Assembly (NCBI RefSeq): GCF_900107455.1
Contig: NZ_FNQB01000001.1
Coordinates: 2,108,001 to 2,172,000, forward strand
Source of the DNA: Asanoa ishikariensis
GTDB lineage: Bacteria; Actinomycetota; Actinomycetes; Mycobacteriales; Micromonosporaceae
Length of the DNA: 64,000 nucleotides
Direction of reading: 5' to 3'
Shown: in pieces, positions 52,503 through 61,350 of the stretch
How positions within the stretch are numbered: the stretch's first letter is position 1
How the letters are laid out: every line of letters begins with the position of its first letter
Made by a program: the position numbers and the translations under genes
Notes under the pieces: model-generated
Seen by the model: the letters and a program-made list of their open reading frames with translations, nothing else
What the model was told of the DNA's origin: nothing
Database searches by the model: none

Positions 52503-53636
52503 ATGGACCTGCTGCCGGTCGCTCCGATCGAAACCCTGCGCCAACGCCGCAGCGCGAAGTGGCGCTTCCATCCGTCGGACGTGTTGCCGCTGCCGGTGGC
52601 CGAGATGGACTTCGACCTCGCGCCGCCGATCCAGGCCGCGCTGCGATCGGCGATCGAGCGGTCCGACACGGGCTATCCGGCACCGGTCCCGACGCTGTCC
52701 GACGCCCTGGCGGGCTTCGCCGGCGAGCGATGGGGCTGGGAGATCGACCCGGCGTCGGTGACCGCGGTGGCCGACGTCGGCGTGGGCGTCGTGGAACTGC
52801 TGCGGGTCCTGGCGCGGCCGGGCGACCCCGTGGTGATCTGCCCACCGGTCTACCCGCCGTTCTTCGACTGGGTGCCGGAGGCGGGCGGCCGGGTACACGA
52901 GGTGCCACTGGCGGACGGGCGCCTCGACCTGCCGGGCCTGGAGCGCGCGTTCGCCACACATCCGGCGGCGTTCGTGCTGTGCAACCCGCACAACCCGGTC
53001 GGCCGGGTGCACACCCGCGACGAGCTCACCGAGGTCGTGCGCCTGGCCACGGCGCACGGCGTGCCGATCGTCAGCGACGAGATCCACGCGCCGCTGGTGC
53101 TGCCGGGTGCGACCTTCACCCCGATCCTCACGGTCCCGGGCGCGGCCGCCGTGGCGGTCAGCCTGGTCTCGACGAGCAAGGCCTGGAACCTGGCGGGCCT
53201 GAAATGCGCCACCATCGTCACCGCGTCGCCACAGATGGCCGCCCTGACGGATCGCCTCCCACCGGACACCCCGTGGCGGATCGGCCACTTCGGCGTGCTG
53301 GCCAGCGTGGCCGCGTACACCGAAGGCGTCCCGTGGCTGGACCAGCTCCTCGCCACCCTCGACGCCCGCCGGGCACTGCTCGGCCGGTTGCTGGCGAAGC
53401 GCCTGCCGATGGTGTCCTGGCGGCCGCCGGATGCGACGTTCCTGGCCTGGCTCGACTGCTCCGCGATCAGTGCCGCCCCTCGCGACCTCTTCTTCGAGAA
53501 GGGCCGGGTGGCGCTCGAACCCGGCCCGCGCTTCGGCGCCCAGGGCAGCGGACATGTCCGCCTCAACTTCGGCACGAGCGCGGAGATCCTCGAAGCGGCG
53601 ATCGACCGGATGGCCCGAGCCACGAACGGCCATTGA
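52503..53636 (+). CDS. PLP-dependent C-S lyase, MalY/PatB-like
   Basis: 377 residues. Aminotransferase fold I: KWRFHPSDVLPLPVAEMDFD at the start (the 'AEMDF' is typical of PatB/MalY), VICPPVYPPFFDWVPEAGGR, VLCNPHNPVGRVHTRDELTE, IVSDEIHAPLVLPGATFTPI, and VSTSKAWNLAGLKCATIVTA near 230 with the PLP lysine. Cleaves cystathionine-type beta-C-S bonds or acts as a regulator. Third gene of the TetR operon. Length normal. Confidence 0.9.
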   Translation: MDLLPVAPIETLRQRRSAKWRFHPSDVLPLPVAEMDFDLAPPIQAALRSAIERSDTGYPAPVPTLSDALAGFAGERWGWEIDPASVTAVADVGVGVVELLRVLARPGDPVVICPPVYPPFFDWVPEAGGRVHEVPLADGRLDLPGLERAFATHPAAFVLCNPHNPVGRVHTRDELTEVVRLATAHGVPIVSDEIHAPLVLPGATFTPILTVPGAAAVAVSLVSTSKAWNLAGLKCATIVTASPQMAALTDRLPPDTPWRIGHFGVLASVAAYTEGVPWLDQLLATLDARRALLGRLLAKRLPMVSWRPPDATFLAWLDCSAISAAPRDLFFEKGRVALEPGPRFGAQGSGHVRLNFGTSAEILEAAIDRMARATNGH

Positions 53637-53670
53637 TTCTGACCTATTGGCCCCCACGCTCAAGTCGTGG

Positions 53671-54450
53671 TCACGTCTCGGGGGTCGGTGCCGCCGGTTG
53701 ATCGCCGATGTCATGACCACGGGCCACCAGCGCCTCTTCGACCGTGGCGCAGGCCGTCTCCACCACCATGACCCTGGCCTGGCGCTTGTCGTCGGCCGGG
53801 ACCACGTACCAGGGTGCCTTCGGGTGGTGGGTGCGCTCCAGCATCTCCTCCACTGCCGCCTCGTACTGTGGGCGCTTCTCGCGGTTGCGCCAGTCCTCCG
53901 CGGTCAGCTTCCATGACCGAAGGGGGTCGTCGGCCCGACTCTCGAAGCGCCTGAGCTGTTCGTCCTCGGACACGTGCATCCAGAACTTGACCAGGATCGT
54001 GCCTTCGGCGGCGAGGGTTCGTTCGAACTCGACAATCTCCTGGTACGCGCGCTTCCACTGCTCGTCGGACGCGAAACCCTCGACCCTCTCGACCAGGACC
54101 CGGCCGTACCAGGAGCGGTCGAGCACGGCCATGCCGCCCCACCCCGGCAGCACCGGCCAGAAGCGCCACAAGAAATGGTGACGCTTTTCGTCGTACGTGG
54201 GTGCGGCGAACTGGGCCACCCGAACGTGACGGGGATCGAGCGGGCCAACCAGTCGCTTGATGGCCCCGCCCTTACCGGACGCGTCCCAACCCTCGAAGAC
54301 GATGCACAGCGGCGGCCCGATCTCATGACCCTCGAGCTGACCGCCCAACATCAGCCGCAGCCGGAGCAGCCGCAGTTGCGCCGCTTCGAGGCGCTCGATG
54401 GCCTCCTTCTTGGGCATCTTCACGATGGGCTCGACCGCAAGCCGGTTCAT
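53671..54450 (-). CDS. ppk2: Polyphosphate kinase 2 (PPK2) family
   Basis: 259 residues. PPK2 motifs: PPLCIVFEGWDASGKGGAIK near 47 (Walker A), RHVRVAQFAAPTYDEKRHHF, WPVLPGWGGMAVLDRSWYGR near 100 (Walker B), VLVERVEGFASDEQWKRAYQ and the lid region DPLRSWKLTAEDWRNREKRP. Uses polyphosphate to phosphorylate nucleotides. Single-domain class; class I/II cannot be settled. Convergent with the PatB gene and monocistronic. Confidence 0.92.
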   Translation of the reverse strand: MNRLAVEPIVKMPKKEAIERLEAAQLRLLRLRLMLGGQLEGHEIGPPLCIVFEGWDASGKGGAIKRLVGPLDPRHVRVAQFAAPTYDEKRHHFLWRFWPVLPGWGGMAVLDRSWYGRVLVERVEGFASDEQWKRAYQEIVEFERTLAAEGTILVKFWMHVSEDEQLRRFESRADDPLRSWKLTAEDWRNREKRPQYEAAVEEMLERTHHPKAPWYVVPADDKRQARVMVVETACATVEEALVARGHDIGDQPAAPTPET

Positions 54451-54479
54451 CCGTTCAGCTTGCCACCGGCCGTCTCGCG

Positions 54480-54971
54480 TTACACCTCAGAGCGGTAGAC
54501 CAGTCCCACGGCATCGGTATGGCCGGGCCAGGTGAGAGTCAGGTGCCAACACCCAGGCTGTGGAAGATCGATGATGGAAGGCCCCGGCCCGCCGGGAACG
54601 CGCCGCGTCGCGGAGACGTCCGAGCCGTCGAGCCGCGCCTCGATAACGAGATCGCCAGGCGGTGCGGGTTCCTTGGACACCCAAAGAATCTTGTTGGAAG
54701 AGCCGTCCTTTTTTGATAGGGCAAGCGGATACCCAAAGATGGCAGCGACGACCTCAGCCCGGTCACCCATGACGTGGGGCATGCTCGAGTCGCCGGAGAA
54801 CCCAGCTCTGGCCCATTCCGGCAGCGGCCCAGTCTCGACGGGAGAGACGCAGCCGGTCCGAGTCGCGCTCGCGGCCGGCGACGCCGCACCCGCCGGCGCC
54901 GCGCTGGCGGTGCACGCGGCAAGGAGGACAAGAGTCGAGACGGACAGTCCAACGGACAGCAGAGTTCTCAC
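54480..54971 (-). CDS. Small lipoprotein, unknown function
   Basis: 163 residues from GTG 54971. Signal: RTLLSVGLSVSTLVLLAA then CTAS; lipobox LAAC. The mature part has SPVETGPLPEWARAGFSGDS, EVVAAIFGYPLALSKKDGSS, IEARLDGSDVSATRRVPGGP and QPGCWHLTLTWPGHTDAVGL, a beta-sandwich-like domain seen in many actinobacterial lipoproteins ('W-H-L-T-L-x-W' ending). Two cysteines may pair (SPVETG lead TGCVSP and PGCWHL). I do not recognise a defined family. Contains one A/T-rich run, KKDGSSNK. Confidence 0.72.
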   Translation of the reverse strand: MRTLLSVGLSVSTLVLLAACTASAAPAGAASPAASATRTGCVSPVETGPLPEWARAGFSGDSSMPHVMGDRAEVVAAIFGYPLALSKKDGSSNKILWVSKEPAPPGDLVIEARLDGSDVSATRRVPGGPGPSIIDLPQPGCWHLTLTWPGHTDAVGLVYRSEV

Positions 54972-55024
54972 ACCACGAAGAGCCGGATGTCGGCATGACG
55001 GTTCCCGCGCTCGGCGATTGACGG

Positions 55025-55516
55025 CTAGGCGGTCCGGGTGGCGACGATCGCCGCCCGCAACCGCGTTGCCAGGGCGGCCTGGTCCGCGTCGCTGATGGCC
55101 AGGACGCCGCGGCTGCTCATGACCGCGGCGAACTGCTGCTCCGCGTACGGCACTCCCGGCGGCAGCGGTGCGACATGCCAGTGCACGTGCGCGTTGCCCT
55201 GGTGCGAGCCGAGTGACATCAGATAGATCCGCTCGGTCGGCACGACCTGCTTGAGCGCCTCGGCCACGTCGTGCACGACGTCGGTGACGTGCCGGAACAG
55301 GGCGCGGTCGCCGGTAACGTCGGCCACGTGCGCGCGTGGCACCACCAGCGTGTAGCCGACCAACGGGGGATAGCGATTCAGGAACGCCACACAGGTGTCG
55401 TCCTCGTGCACGATGTGGTGTCGGTAGTCCGGGTCCCCGCGCAGGGTGGCGCAGACGAAGCACGGCCCGGTGCGGACCCGCCGCTCGTAGGCCGCCTCGT
55501 CGAACGGGACCTTCAT
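55025..55516 (-). CDS. HIT-family hydrolase
   Basis: 163 residues from ATG 55516, overlapping the previous gene's stop by 4 bp. HIT motif in HQGNAHVHWHVAPLPPGVPY near 105 (HVHWHVAP, catalytic middle His). Strand/loop VPFDEAAYERRVRTGPCFVC and VAFLNRYPPLVGYTLVVPRA are typical of the FHIT/Hint branch; one zinc-like CxxC start (CFVCATLRGD). Cleaves nucleotide phosphoramidates or dinucleoside polyphosphates. Confidence 0.92.
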   Translation of the reverse strand: MKVPFDEAAYERRVRTGPCFVCATLRGDPDYRHHIVHEDDTCVAFLNRYPPLVGYTLVVPRAHVADVTGDRALFRHVTDVVHDVAEALKQVVPTERIYLMSLGSHQGNAHVHWHVAPLPPGVPYAEQQFAAVMSSRGVLAISDADQAALATRLRAAIVATRTA

Positions 55517-56691
55517 CGCTTCAACGACGGTCCGGTCACCGTGGGCGGCCGGGCGCCGAGGAAGAAGATGCCCGGGAAGCCGCTCGTTTCGAAGCCGTCG
55601 CTGCGGTTGCCCTTCCAGGTGGTGTTCTCCACCCGCATCGTGCCGGAGCGGTCGTTGCTCACGAAGAAGACGCCGCCGCCGCCTTCCTTGGCGGTGTTGC
55701 CCTGCAGTTTCGAGCCGGCGATGCGCAGCGTGAACAGGTTGCCGTCCAGGTAGATAGCCCCGCCGCTGCCGCCGCCCGGGCTGCCGGAGCGGGCCGGGTT
55801 GGCGCCGCTGCCGATCGCCTTGTTGTTCGTGAACACGCTGTTGAGCACGACCCAGGAGACGCCGATGCTGGACAGCGCCGCACCGTTGGAGCAGACACCG
55901 CCCGTGAACGTGCTGCCGACGACGTACACCGGCTGGCCGTTGAACTGGCTCAGGACCCTGATCGCCGCGCCGCCGAGGTCGGGGCCGGAGGAGTCGCAGC
56001 GGTTGTCCGTGAACTTCGTGTTGACCGCCTTGAACCGGCCACCGCGTACGAAGATCGCGCCACCGCCGCCGCCCTCGGTCGTCTCGCCGGTCGAGTTGCC
56101 GCCGGTGAACGCCAGGTTCTGCACGGTCAGCCGCGGGTGGTCCTGGTCCTGGCAGTGCGAGGTGGTGAAGCCCTGTGCCTCGTCGCACGTGTTCATGTAG
56201 AGGATGCGGCGCTTGCCGCCACCGCTGAGCGTGACCTTCCCGCCGCCGTCGAGCACGATCTTCGGACCGTTGGCGTTCTTCACCTTCGCGGTCGCGGTCA
56301 TCGTGATGGTCACCGGGTCGGGGCCGCAGTTGAAGGTGATCACTCCGCCGGCCGCCACCGCCTTGACCACGGCTGCCGAGGTGCAGCTCGCCTTCGTACC
56401 CGTGCCGATCCTGCGGGTCGGTTTGCTCGTGTTCTCCGCACGTCCTTCGGCCGGGATCGTCGCCTTGCCGCCCGGGTTGCCGAAACTGGCCGGCTTGGCC
56501 GGTGGCTTCGGGGTCGGCCCGCGGCCGATGGCACCCTTGCCGGGCGGCGCGGTGGTCGTCGTTGTCGGCGCCGCCTGGTCCTGGGACGCGGTTCCGGTCG
56601 GAGCCGGTTGGCCGGCCTGGCCACAGGCCGAGGCCAACAGAGCCACCAGCAGCAGGGGTACGGCGGTCGCGCGGATCATTCGCACCCGCAC
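55513..56691 (-). CDS. Right-handed beta-helix lipoprotein (Pmp-like repeats)
   Basis: 392 residues. Lipoprotein signal: IRATAVPLLLVALLASA then CGQAG. A low-complexity Thr/Pro linker (APTTTTTAPPGKG) is followed by a parallel beta-helix: repeated GGGGAIFVRGG, GGAAIRVLSQFNG, GGAIYLDGNLFTL, GGGGVFFVSND, each rung with N-x-F/W near the end. This is the Chlamydia polymorphic outer-membrane (Pmp)-like pattern used for surface adhesion or polysaccharide binding. Two CxxC-like Cys (MNTCDEAQGFTTSHCQ) near 175. No enzyme motif. Overlaps the HIT gene by ATGA. Confidence 0.85.
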   Translation of the reverse strand: MRVRMIRATAVPLLLVALLASACGQAGQPAPTGTASQDQAAPTTTTTAPPGKGAIGRGPTPKPPAKPASFGNPGGKATIPAEGRAENTSKPTRRIGTGTKASCTSAAVVKAVAAGGVITFNCGPDPVTITMTATAKVKNANGPKIVLDGGGKVTLSGGGKRRILYMNTCDEAQGFTTSHCQDQDHPRLTVQNLAFTGGNSTGETTEGGGGGAIFVRGGRFKAVNTKFTDNRCDSSGPDLGGAAIRVLSQFNGQPVYVVGSTFTGGVCSNGAALSSIGVSWVVLNSVFTNNKAIGSGANPARSGSPGGGSGGAIYLDGNLFTLRIAGSKLQGNTAKEGGGGVFFVSNDRSGTMRVENTTWKGNRSDGFETSGFPGIFFLGARPPTVTGPSLKR

Positions 56692-56702
56692 GACCTTAGG
56701 GC

Positions 56703-57734
56703 TTAAGCGTGGAAATCCGCGAGCCGTTCGCCTTCCGCGTGCAGCCGCTCGCGCTCGGTCGCGGTGAGCGGGCGGAACTCGTCATAGCTGAGTGTGCCGT
56801 CCGTGGCCTTCCACGTGCCGGCGACCGCGCCGTCGACGAGGAACACCGGGAACGACTGCGGCGCGCGTACGTGGAAGATCCGCTTGCGGAACTCCTCCGG
56901 GAGCAGGCCCGACCGTCGCGCGTGGACCAGCAGTGCCGCGTCCCAGTTGGGCAGGAAGCGGGGTGGCGCGTCCGCGTCGCCGTCGACGATCGGTCCGCCG
57001 GCGAGGTCGACGAGCTCGGTGCCCTGCTCGTCCCGGTACGTGGTGGTGTCGAGCTCGGCCAGCACCGCGCCGACGGTGGCGACCGGCAGGCCCGCCCAGG
57101 TGGCGATCTCCTTGCGGGTGGCCGGGCCGAACCCGGTGAGGTAGCGCCGCACGAGCTGGACCCGGCCCTCCTCGACCGTGCTGTCCGGCGGACCGACCCA
57201 GTCGTCGGCGAGGGAGTAGAGGTCGGCGCGGCGCCGCTCCCAGGTGCCGCTGGGCGGTTGGCGGACGAGATCGAGCCAGAGACCGATGCCGCGCCGCCGG
57301 TCGGCGCCGATCAGCTTGTCGATCTCGGCCTGCTTGAGCGGCCCGTCGGCGAGCGCGGTGCGCAGGGTGGTGGCGGCCGCTTCCATCTCGTCATGGGACA
57401 AGGTGCCGCGCCACGCGCGCAGGGCTTGGACCCGGCGGTCCTCGCGGACGGCGAGGGCCCATGGCCAGTAGTCGCGTCGGCTGACCACGTGGATGGTCGA
57501 ACGCAGCAGGGTGCCCTGGATGATCTCGCCGTCATGCAGCAGTCGAGTAACGGCTTCGCGTTCGACGGGCTCGGCACGGGACCACAGGCCGATGTAGATC
57601 GCGGGCGCGTACTGGGCCTGAAGTCCGGCCATTCGCTCCAGAACCTGGGGGAGATCGTCCTGGGAGCGCTCCAGCAGCAGCTGGCGGTGCAGAACGGTCC
57701 GGTTGATCTCTGGGACGGTCAGGGTGCGCCTCAC
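56703..57734 (-). CDS. Winged-helix DNA-binding (HTH_42 / AlkZ-like) protein, second copy
   Basis: 343 residues. Family pattern: VLERMAGLQAQYAPAIYIGL near 35, HDGEIIQGTLLRSTIHVVSR, RYLTGFGPATRKEIATWAGL, FLPNWDAALLVHARRSGLLP and FLVDGAVAGTWKATDGTLSY. Unlike the gene at 16,621, it has QAQ at the position where AlkZ crosslink glycosylases carry their catalytic QxQ. It is thus the better candidate for a DNA glycosylase in the window. No antibiotic cluster is adjacent. Confidence 0.85.
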   Translation of the reverse strand: MRRTLTVPEINRTVLHRQLLLERSQDDLPQVLERMAGLQAQYAPAIYIGLWSRAEPVEREAVTRLLHDGEIIQGTLLRSTIHVVSRRDYWPWALAVREDRRVQALRAWRGTLSHDEMEAAATTLRTALADGPLKQAEIDKLIGADRRRGIGLWLDLVRQPPSGTWERRRADLYSLADDWVGPPDSTVEEGRVQLVRRYLTGFGPATRKEIATWAGLPVATVGAVLAELDTTTYRDEQGTELVDLAGGPIVDGDADAPPRFLPNWDAALLVHARRSGLLPEEFRKRIFHVRAPQSFPVFLVDGAVAGTWKATDGTLSYDEFRPLTATERERLHAEGERLADFHA

Positions 57735-57748
57735 AGCTCAGACACTTT

Positions 57749-57806
57749 CATATCCGCCAGGTGGCTGATGTCTCGGTGGCGATGTGCGTAGAGGCTGGTT
57801 CTCGTG
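57749..57806. repeat. Degenerate dispersed repeat, copy A
   Basis: Contains GATGTCTCGGTGGCGATGTG, then GGCTGGTTCTCGTGCCAACC. Partner B at 62,731-62,785 reads GATGTCCGGGTGGCGATT, then GGCAGGCTCGTTAGCAACC. About 24 of 29 bases match in the first part, and both are in the same orientation, 5 kb apart, bracketing the peptide/LuxR/palindrome region. Confidence 0.5.
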
Positions 57807-58011
57807 CCAACCGGCCGCCCCACACAGCTATGAGCGGCGGTAACCTCCGAACGATCGGCCTCCGCAGGCGCCGATCCGATCGAGGTTGCCGCCGCCCATG
57901 GTTCGCGAGGGTTGGCCGGCCAGCACCCTGCGTCGAAGCGGATTCGATGGCTGGCACCATCGAATTAGATAGCGCTCGACCCTTCCAGGGAAGAGACGGC
58001 GCGGGGCATTA
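57807..58011. other. Non-coding gap
   Basis: Between the winged-helix start and the small peptide stop. Short frames here have no ribosome site or family likeness. I see no structured RNA with confidence. Confidence 0.4.
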
Positions 58012-58197
58012 TTAGATGTCAAGCCATACGTTGCTCGTGTGAATGACACTGGAGGCAGCCGCAGCCGAAAAGTGGGATGCCGCATGCGCAGAAGTCATGA
58101 ACGAGCCGGTGAGGGTCGCGGCCAGGATGCCGACGACCGCTGCTCCCGCGGCCAGGGTCCGAGTGGTCCAGGCGGGGAGTCTGCGCGATGTGTTCAT
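58012..58197 (-). CDS. Small secreted peptide precursor
   Basis: 61 residues from ATG 58197, with AGGAG six to eight bases upstream. Signal peptide: basic start NTSRRLPAW, hydrophobic core LAAGAAVVGILAATLTGSF, cleavage site AHA|A. The predicted mature part is only 22 residues, starting ASHFSAAAASS and ending VWLDI, so this is a peptide rather than an enzyme. It faces away from the LuxR-type regulator gene across 296 bp. No modification enzyme is adjacent. Could be a secreted signal, a surface peptide or a short-lived leader; codon pattern is acceptable. Confidence 0.55.
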   Translation of the reverse strand: MNTSRRLPAWTTRTLAAGAAVVGILAATLTGSFMTSAHAASHFSAAAASSVIHTSNVWLDI

Positions 58198-58493
58198 GGC
58201 GGGCTCCTAATAGGACATTTACAGAATCACCCTGGCCAGGTGACTGAGTATTGCAAGCAGAACCGGATTGGTTCAACGGGACGTAATGGCGCGACTACAG
58301 CCAGTTGTCGATATGCAACCTGGCCGTTCGGAACATGGATGGCGGATTTTGACCGATGTGAACGGTTTTCGCGTGCGCAACGACGTGCAATCTGCAATTG
58401 CTTGCCCGCAATGACAGCAAAAACGTGTTTCCGTAATGACCGCATATTGGGTTAAAGCGTCGCACGATCAGACGCTCCGGAGGGAGTGGATCG
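58198..58493. promoter_or_regulatory. A+T-rich divergent promoter region
   Basis: 296 bp between the peptide gene and the LuxR-type gene. Much richer in A+T than anything else in the window, for example GGACATTTACAGAATCACCC near 58,212 and TGACAGCAAAAACGTGTTTC near 58,412, a stretch that could bend or take a nucleoid protein such as Lsr2. The LuxR ribosome site is GGAGGGA. No exact operator assigned. Confidence 0.5.
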
Positions 58494-61325
58494 GTGGCAG
58501 TCTCGCCTATGGCCGCAACCCCGATCGGCCGTGAGCGGCAGGTCGACGCCCTCCGACGCCTCGTAGAAGAGCTAGCCACCGGTCACGGTTCGGCGGCGAT
58601 GATCGAGGGTGAGCCCGGTATCGGCAAAACCTCCCTCGCGCGGGCCGCCGTCGCGACCGCCCACGGCACGCGGGTCCAGGTCATCTGGGCCGTGTGCGAC
58701 GAGCTCAGCCAGGCGTTCCCGTTCCTGCCGCTGCTGGAGGCGCTGCGCGCCCACCCCGACGTCCCGGCCGATGAGCACGCCCGCATCTGCGACCTGCTCC
58801 GCGCCGATCCCGGCATCGGCAACCGGATGGACGTGATCCCGGCCGCGACCGAGCAGTTGCTCTCCCTGGTCGACGACGTCTGCGCCAAGGCGCCCACGAT
58901 GCTCGTCGTCGACGACCTCCAATGGGCCGACGCCGCCACCGTCATGACGCTGGGCCGGCTCCTGCGCGGCATCGACCAGATGCGCCTGCTGGTGGTGGCG
59001 CTCAACCGCACCGTTCCGCGTCGCGACGACCTGCTCGCACTGCGCCGGGCGATCGAGCCCAACGTGTTCCGCATCGAGAGCCTCGACCCCGAGCAGGTCG
59101 AGGCGTTCGTCGCGCAGCTCGTCGACGGCGTGCCCGGTCCCGAGCTGCTCGAACTGGCCGGCGGCGCGGGCGGCAACCCGCTCTACCTGACCGAGCTCGT
59201 CGACGTCCTGGTCCGCGCGAAGGCCCTGGAACGCACCGACGAACATGTCGAGGCGCGGGCAACGGCCACCCCGAGCTCGCTGGCCGCCGCGATCTCCGAC
59301 CGCCTCGAGTTCATCTCGACACCGACGCGCGACACGCTGCGTGTAGCGGCCCTGCTCGGGATCGACTTCTCGGTCAGCGAGCTGGCCGTCGTCTCCGGCA
59401 GCCGCCTCCAGGACCTGCTGCCCGTGCTCGACGAGGCGATCCTCGCCGGCGTACTCCTGGAAAACGGCTCGGAGATGGCGTTCCGCCACCCGCTGATCCG
59501 CCAGTGCCTCTACGACGCGATGCCCGCGGGCGTCCGCGCGGCCTGGCATCGCGACGCCGCCCGGGCGCTCGCCGACAACGGCGCGTCCGCCGAGCGGGTG
59601 GCCCGGCAGCTTCGTCCCACCGTCGAGGAAGACTCCGCGGGCAAGGTGGTCGACGCCTGGGTCGTCAGGTGGCTGTCCGACTCGGCGCCGCAGCTCGTCG
59701 GCCAGGCGCCCCAGGTCGCCATCCCGATGTTGCGATGGGCGCTCAACGGCACCGCACCCGGCAACGACGTCTACGACGTGTTGTCCTGCCGGCTCGCCGA
59801 CGCCCTCTTCCGCGTGGGCGACCCGACCAACGCGGCCGACGTCGCCGCCACCGCGTTGTTGCACGTCAAGCGCCCTGACTCGCTGGTCGACCTGCACTGG
59901 ACCCTGACCCAGTGCCAGGCGCTGGCGGGCCGCTCGCAGGAGTCGCTCGACCCGCTGCGCCGGGCACTGAACGCGCCGGGCGTCGGCCCACGCCAGCGGG
60001 CCAGGCTGCTGGTCCTGATCGCCCGGGCCTACCGTTCCCTCGGCCGCGTCGACGCGGCCGGCCGGGTCGCCGAGGAGGCGTTGGAAACCGCCACCGAGGC
60101 CGGCGACCGCTTCGGCATGGGCTGGGCGCTGTTCGTGCGCACCATCGTGCACGGCATGCGCGGCGAGTCCGAGCTGGCGCTGCCCCTGTTCGACCGCGCG
60201 CTGGCGGTCGCCGAGGGCGACCCCGCGCTCGCCGACCTCCGCCTGATCCTGCAGATCAACCAGGCGGTGGCCTTCGGCGTCCTGGACCGCTACGACGACG
60301 CCGTCCGCCTGGCCGAACGGGTCCGCGACGGCGCCCAACGCGCGGGCAACGTCTTCCGCCTGGCCCAGGCGCACTGCGTACTCGGCGAGTTGCTCTTCGA
60401 CGTCGGCAAATGGGACGACGCCCTGGTCGAGATCGACTTGGCGCTCGACGTCTCCAAAGACCCGATGGTCGACTGCTTCCAACACGGCCTGGCCGCCACG
60501 ATCCAGCTCCACCGCGGCGACCCCGACAGCGAACGCCACCTGAAGGCGGCCGACCGCTACGCGGAAAAGCTCGGCGCCCGCATCTGTCGCCCGTTCGCCA
60601 TGGCCCGCGCGCTCCAGAAGGAACAGTCGGACGCTCCCGCGGCCGCACTCGAGATCCTGCTGGACGGCCTGTCCGACCGCGTCCAGGAGTCGGAAGACAC
60701 GGTCAACATGCTCGCCGACGCCGTCCGACTAGCCACCACCCTCGGCGACACCTCAGCGGCGGAAGCGGTCGTCCAACGCTCCGCGGCGATGGCACAGGAC
60801 TCGACCGGCCCACATCGCCGAGCGGTCGCACAACACTGCGAGAGCCTGCTGGCGGCCGACCCGGCGGGCCTGATCGAAGCGGCCAACGGCTACCGCGCCT
60901 CCGGCCGCCCACTGCCCCGAGCCCAGGCGCTCGAAGCAGCAGCCCTGATCTTCGCCGACCGCGGCGACATGTCCGAGGCCCGCAACCTGTTCACCGACGC
61001 CTTCGCCCTCTACTCGAAGATGGGCGCCGAGTGGGACCTCTCCCGCACCCAGGCGACCTTCCGCAACTACGGCATCCGCCGCGGCCCCCGGGTCCGCCAC
61101 CGCCAGGCCCGCCGAGGCTGGGAAGCCCTGACGCCAACCGAGATCAAAATCGCGGCGATGGTCGCCCAGGGAATGTCCAACCCTCAGATCGCGGCGCAGT
61201 TGTTCCTCTCCCGCCGGACCGTGCAGACCCACGTCTCACACATCCTGGCGAAGCTGGAGCTCTCGTCCCGCATCGACATCGCCCGCGAGGCCGGCCAACG
61301 CGAGACCACGCACGTCGTTAGCTGA
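58494..61325 (+). CDS. LAL-type (MalT-like) LuxR-family regulator
   Basis: 943 residues from GTG 58494 (GGAGGGA upstream). N-terminal AAA/STAND ATPase: MIEGEPGIGKTSLARAAVAT near 37 (Walker A) and TMLVVDDLQWADAATVMTLG near 133 (Walker B), SLAAAISDRLEFISTPTRDT, EMAFRHPLIRQCLYDAMPAG. A long TPR-like helical middle (SQESLDPLRRALNAPGVGPR and similar) follows. C-terminal LuxR HTH at residues ~878-925: LTPTEIKIAAMVAQGMSNPQ then LFLSRRTVQTHVSHILAKLE. Large LAL regulators often control a neighbouring pathway; the only near gene is the divergent peptide. It stops 6 bp before the big inverted element. Confidence 0.93.
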   Translation: MAVSPMAATPIGRERQVDALRRLVEELATGHGSAAMIEGEPGIGKTSLARAAVATAHGTRVQVIWAVCDELSQAFPFLPLLEALRAHPDVPADEHARICDLLRADPGIGNRMDVIPAATEQLLSLVDDVCAKAPTMLVVDDLQWADAATVMTLGRLLRGIDQMRLLVVALNRTVPRRDDLLALRRAIEPNVFRIESLDPEQVEAFVAQLVDGVPGPELLELAGGAGGNPLYLTELVDVLVRAKALERTDEHVEARATATPSSLAAAISDRLEFISTPTRDTLRVAALLGIDFSVSELAVVSGSRLQDLLPVLDEAILAGVLLENGSEMAFRHPLIRQCLYDAMPAGVRAAWHRDAARALADNGASAERVARQLRPTVEEDSAGKVVDAWVVRWLSDSAPQLVGQAPQVAIPMLRWALNGTAPGNDVYDVLSCRLADALFRVGDPTNAADVAATALLHVKRPDSLVDLHWTLTQCQALAGRSQESLDPLRRALNAPGVGPRQRARLLVLIARAYRSLGRVDAAGRVAEEALETATEAGDRFGMGWALFVRTIVHGMRGESELALPLFDRALAVAEGDPALADLRLILQINQAVAFGVLDRYDDAVRLAERVRDGAQRAGNVFRLAQAHCVLGELLFDVGKWDDALVEIDLALDVSKDPMVDCFQHGLAATIQLHRGDPDSERHLKAADRYAEKLGARICRPFAMARALQKEQSDAPAAALEILLDGLSDRVQESEDTVNMLADAVRLATTLGDTSAAEAVVQRSAAMAQDSTGPHRRAVAQHCESLLAADPAGLIEAANGYRASGRPLPRAQALEAAALIFADRGDMSEARNLFTDAFALYSKMGAEWDLSRTQATFRNYGIRRGPRVRHRQARRGWEALTPTEIKIAAMVAQGMSNPQIAAQLFLSRRTVQTHVSHILAKLELSSRIDIAREAGQRETTHVVS

Positions 61326-61350
61326 GATCGTTTGGTTGCGCGCCGTTTGG

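Noticed and set aside
57761-58015. 84-residue rightward frame in the gap before the peptide gene
   Set aside because: No ribosome site, covers degenerate repeat A, and has no family likeness.
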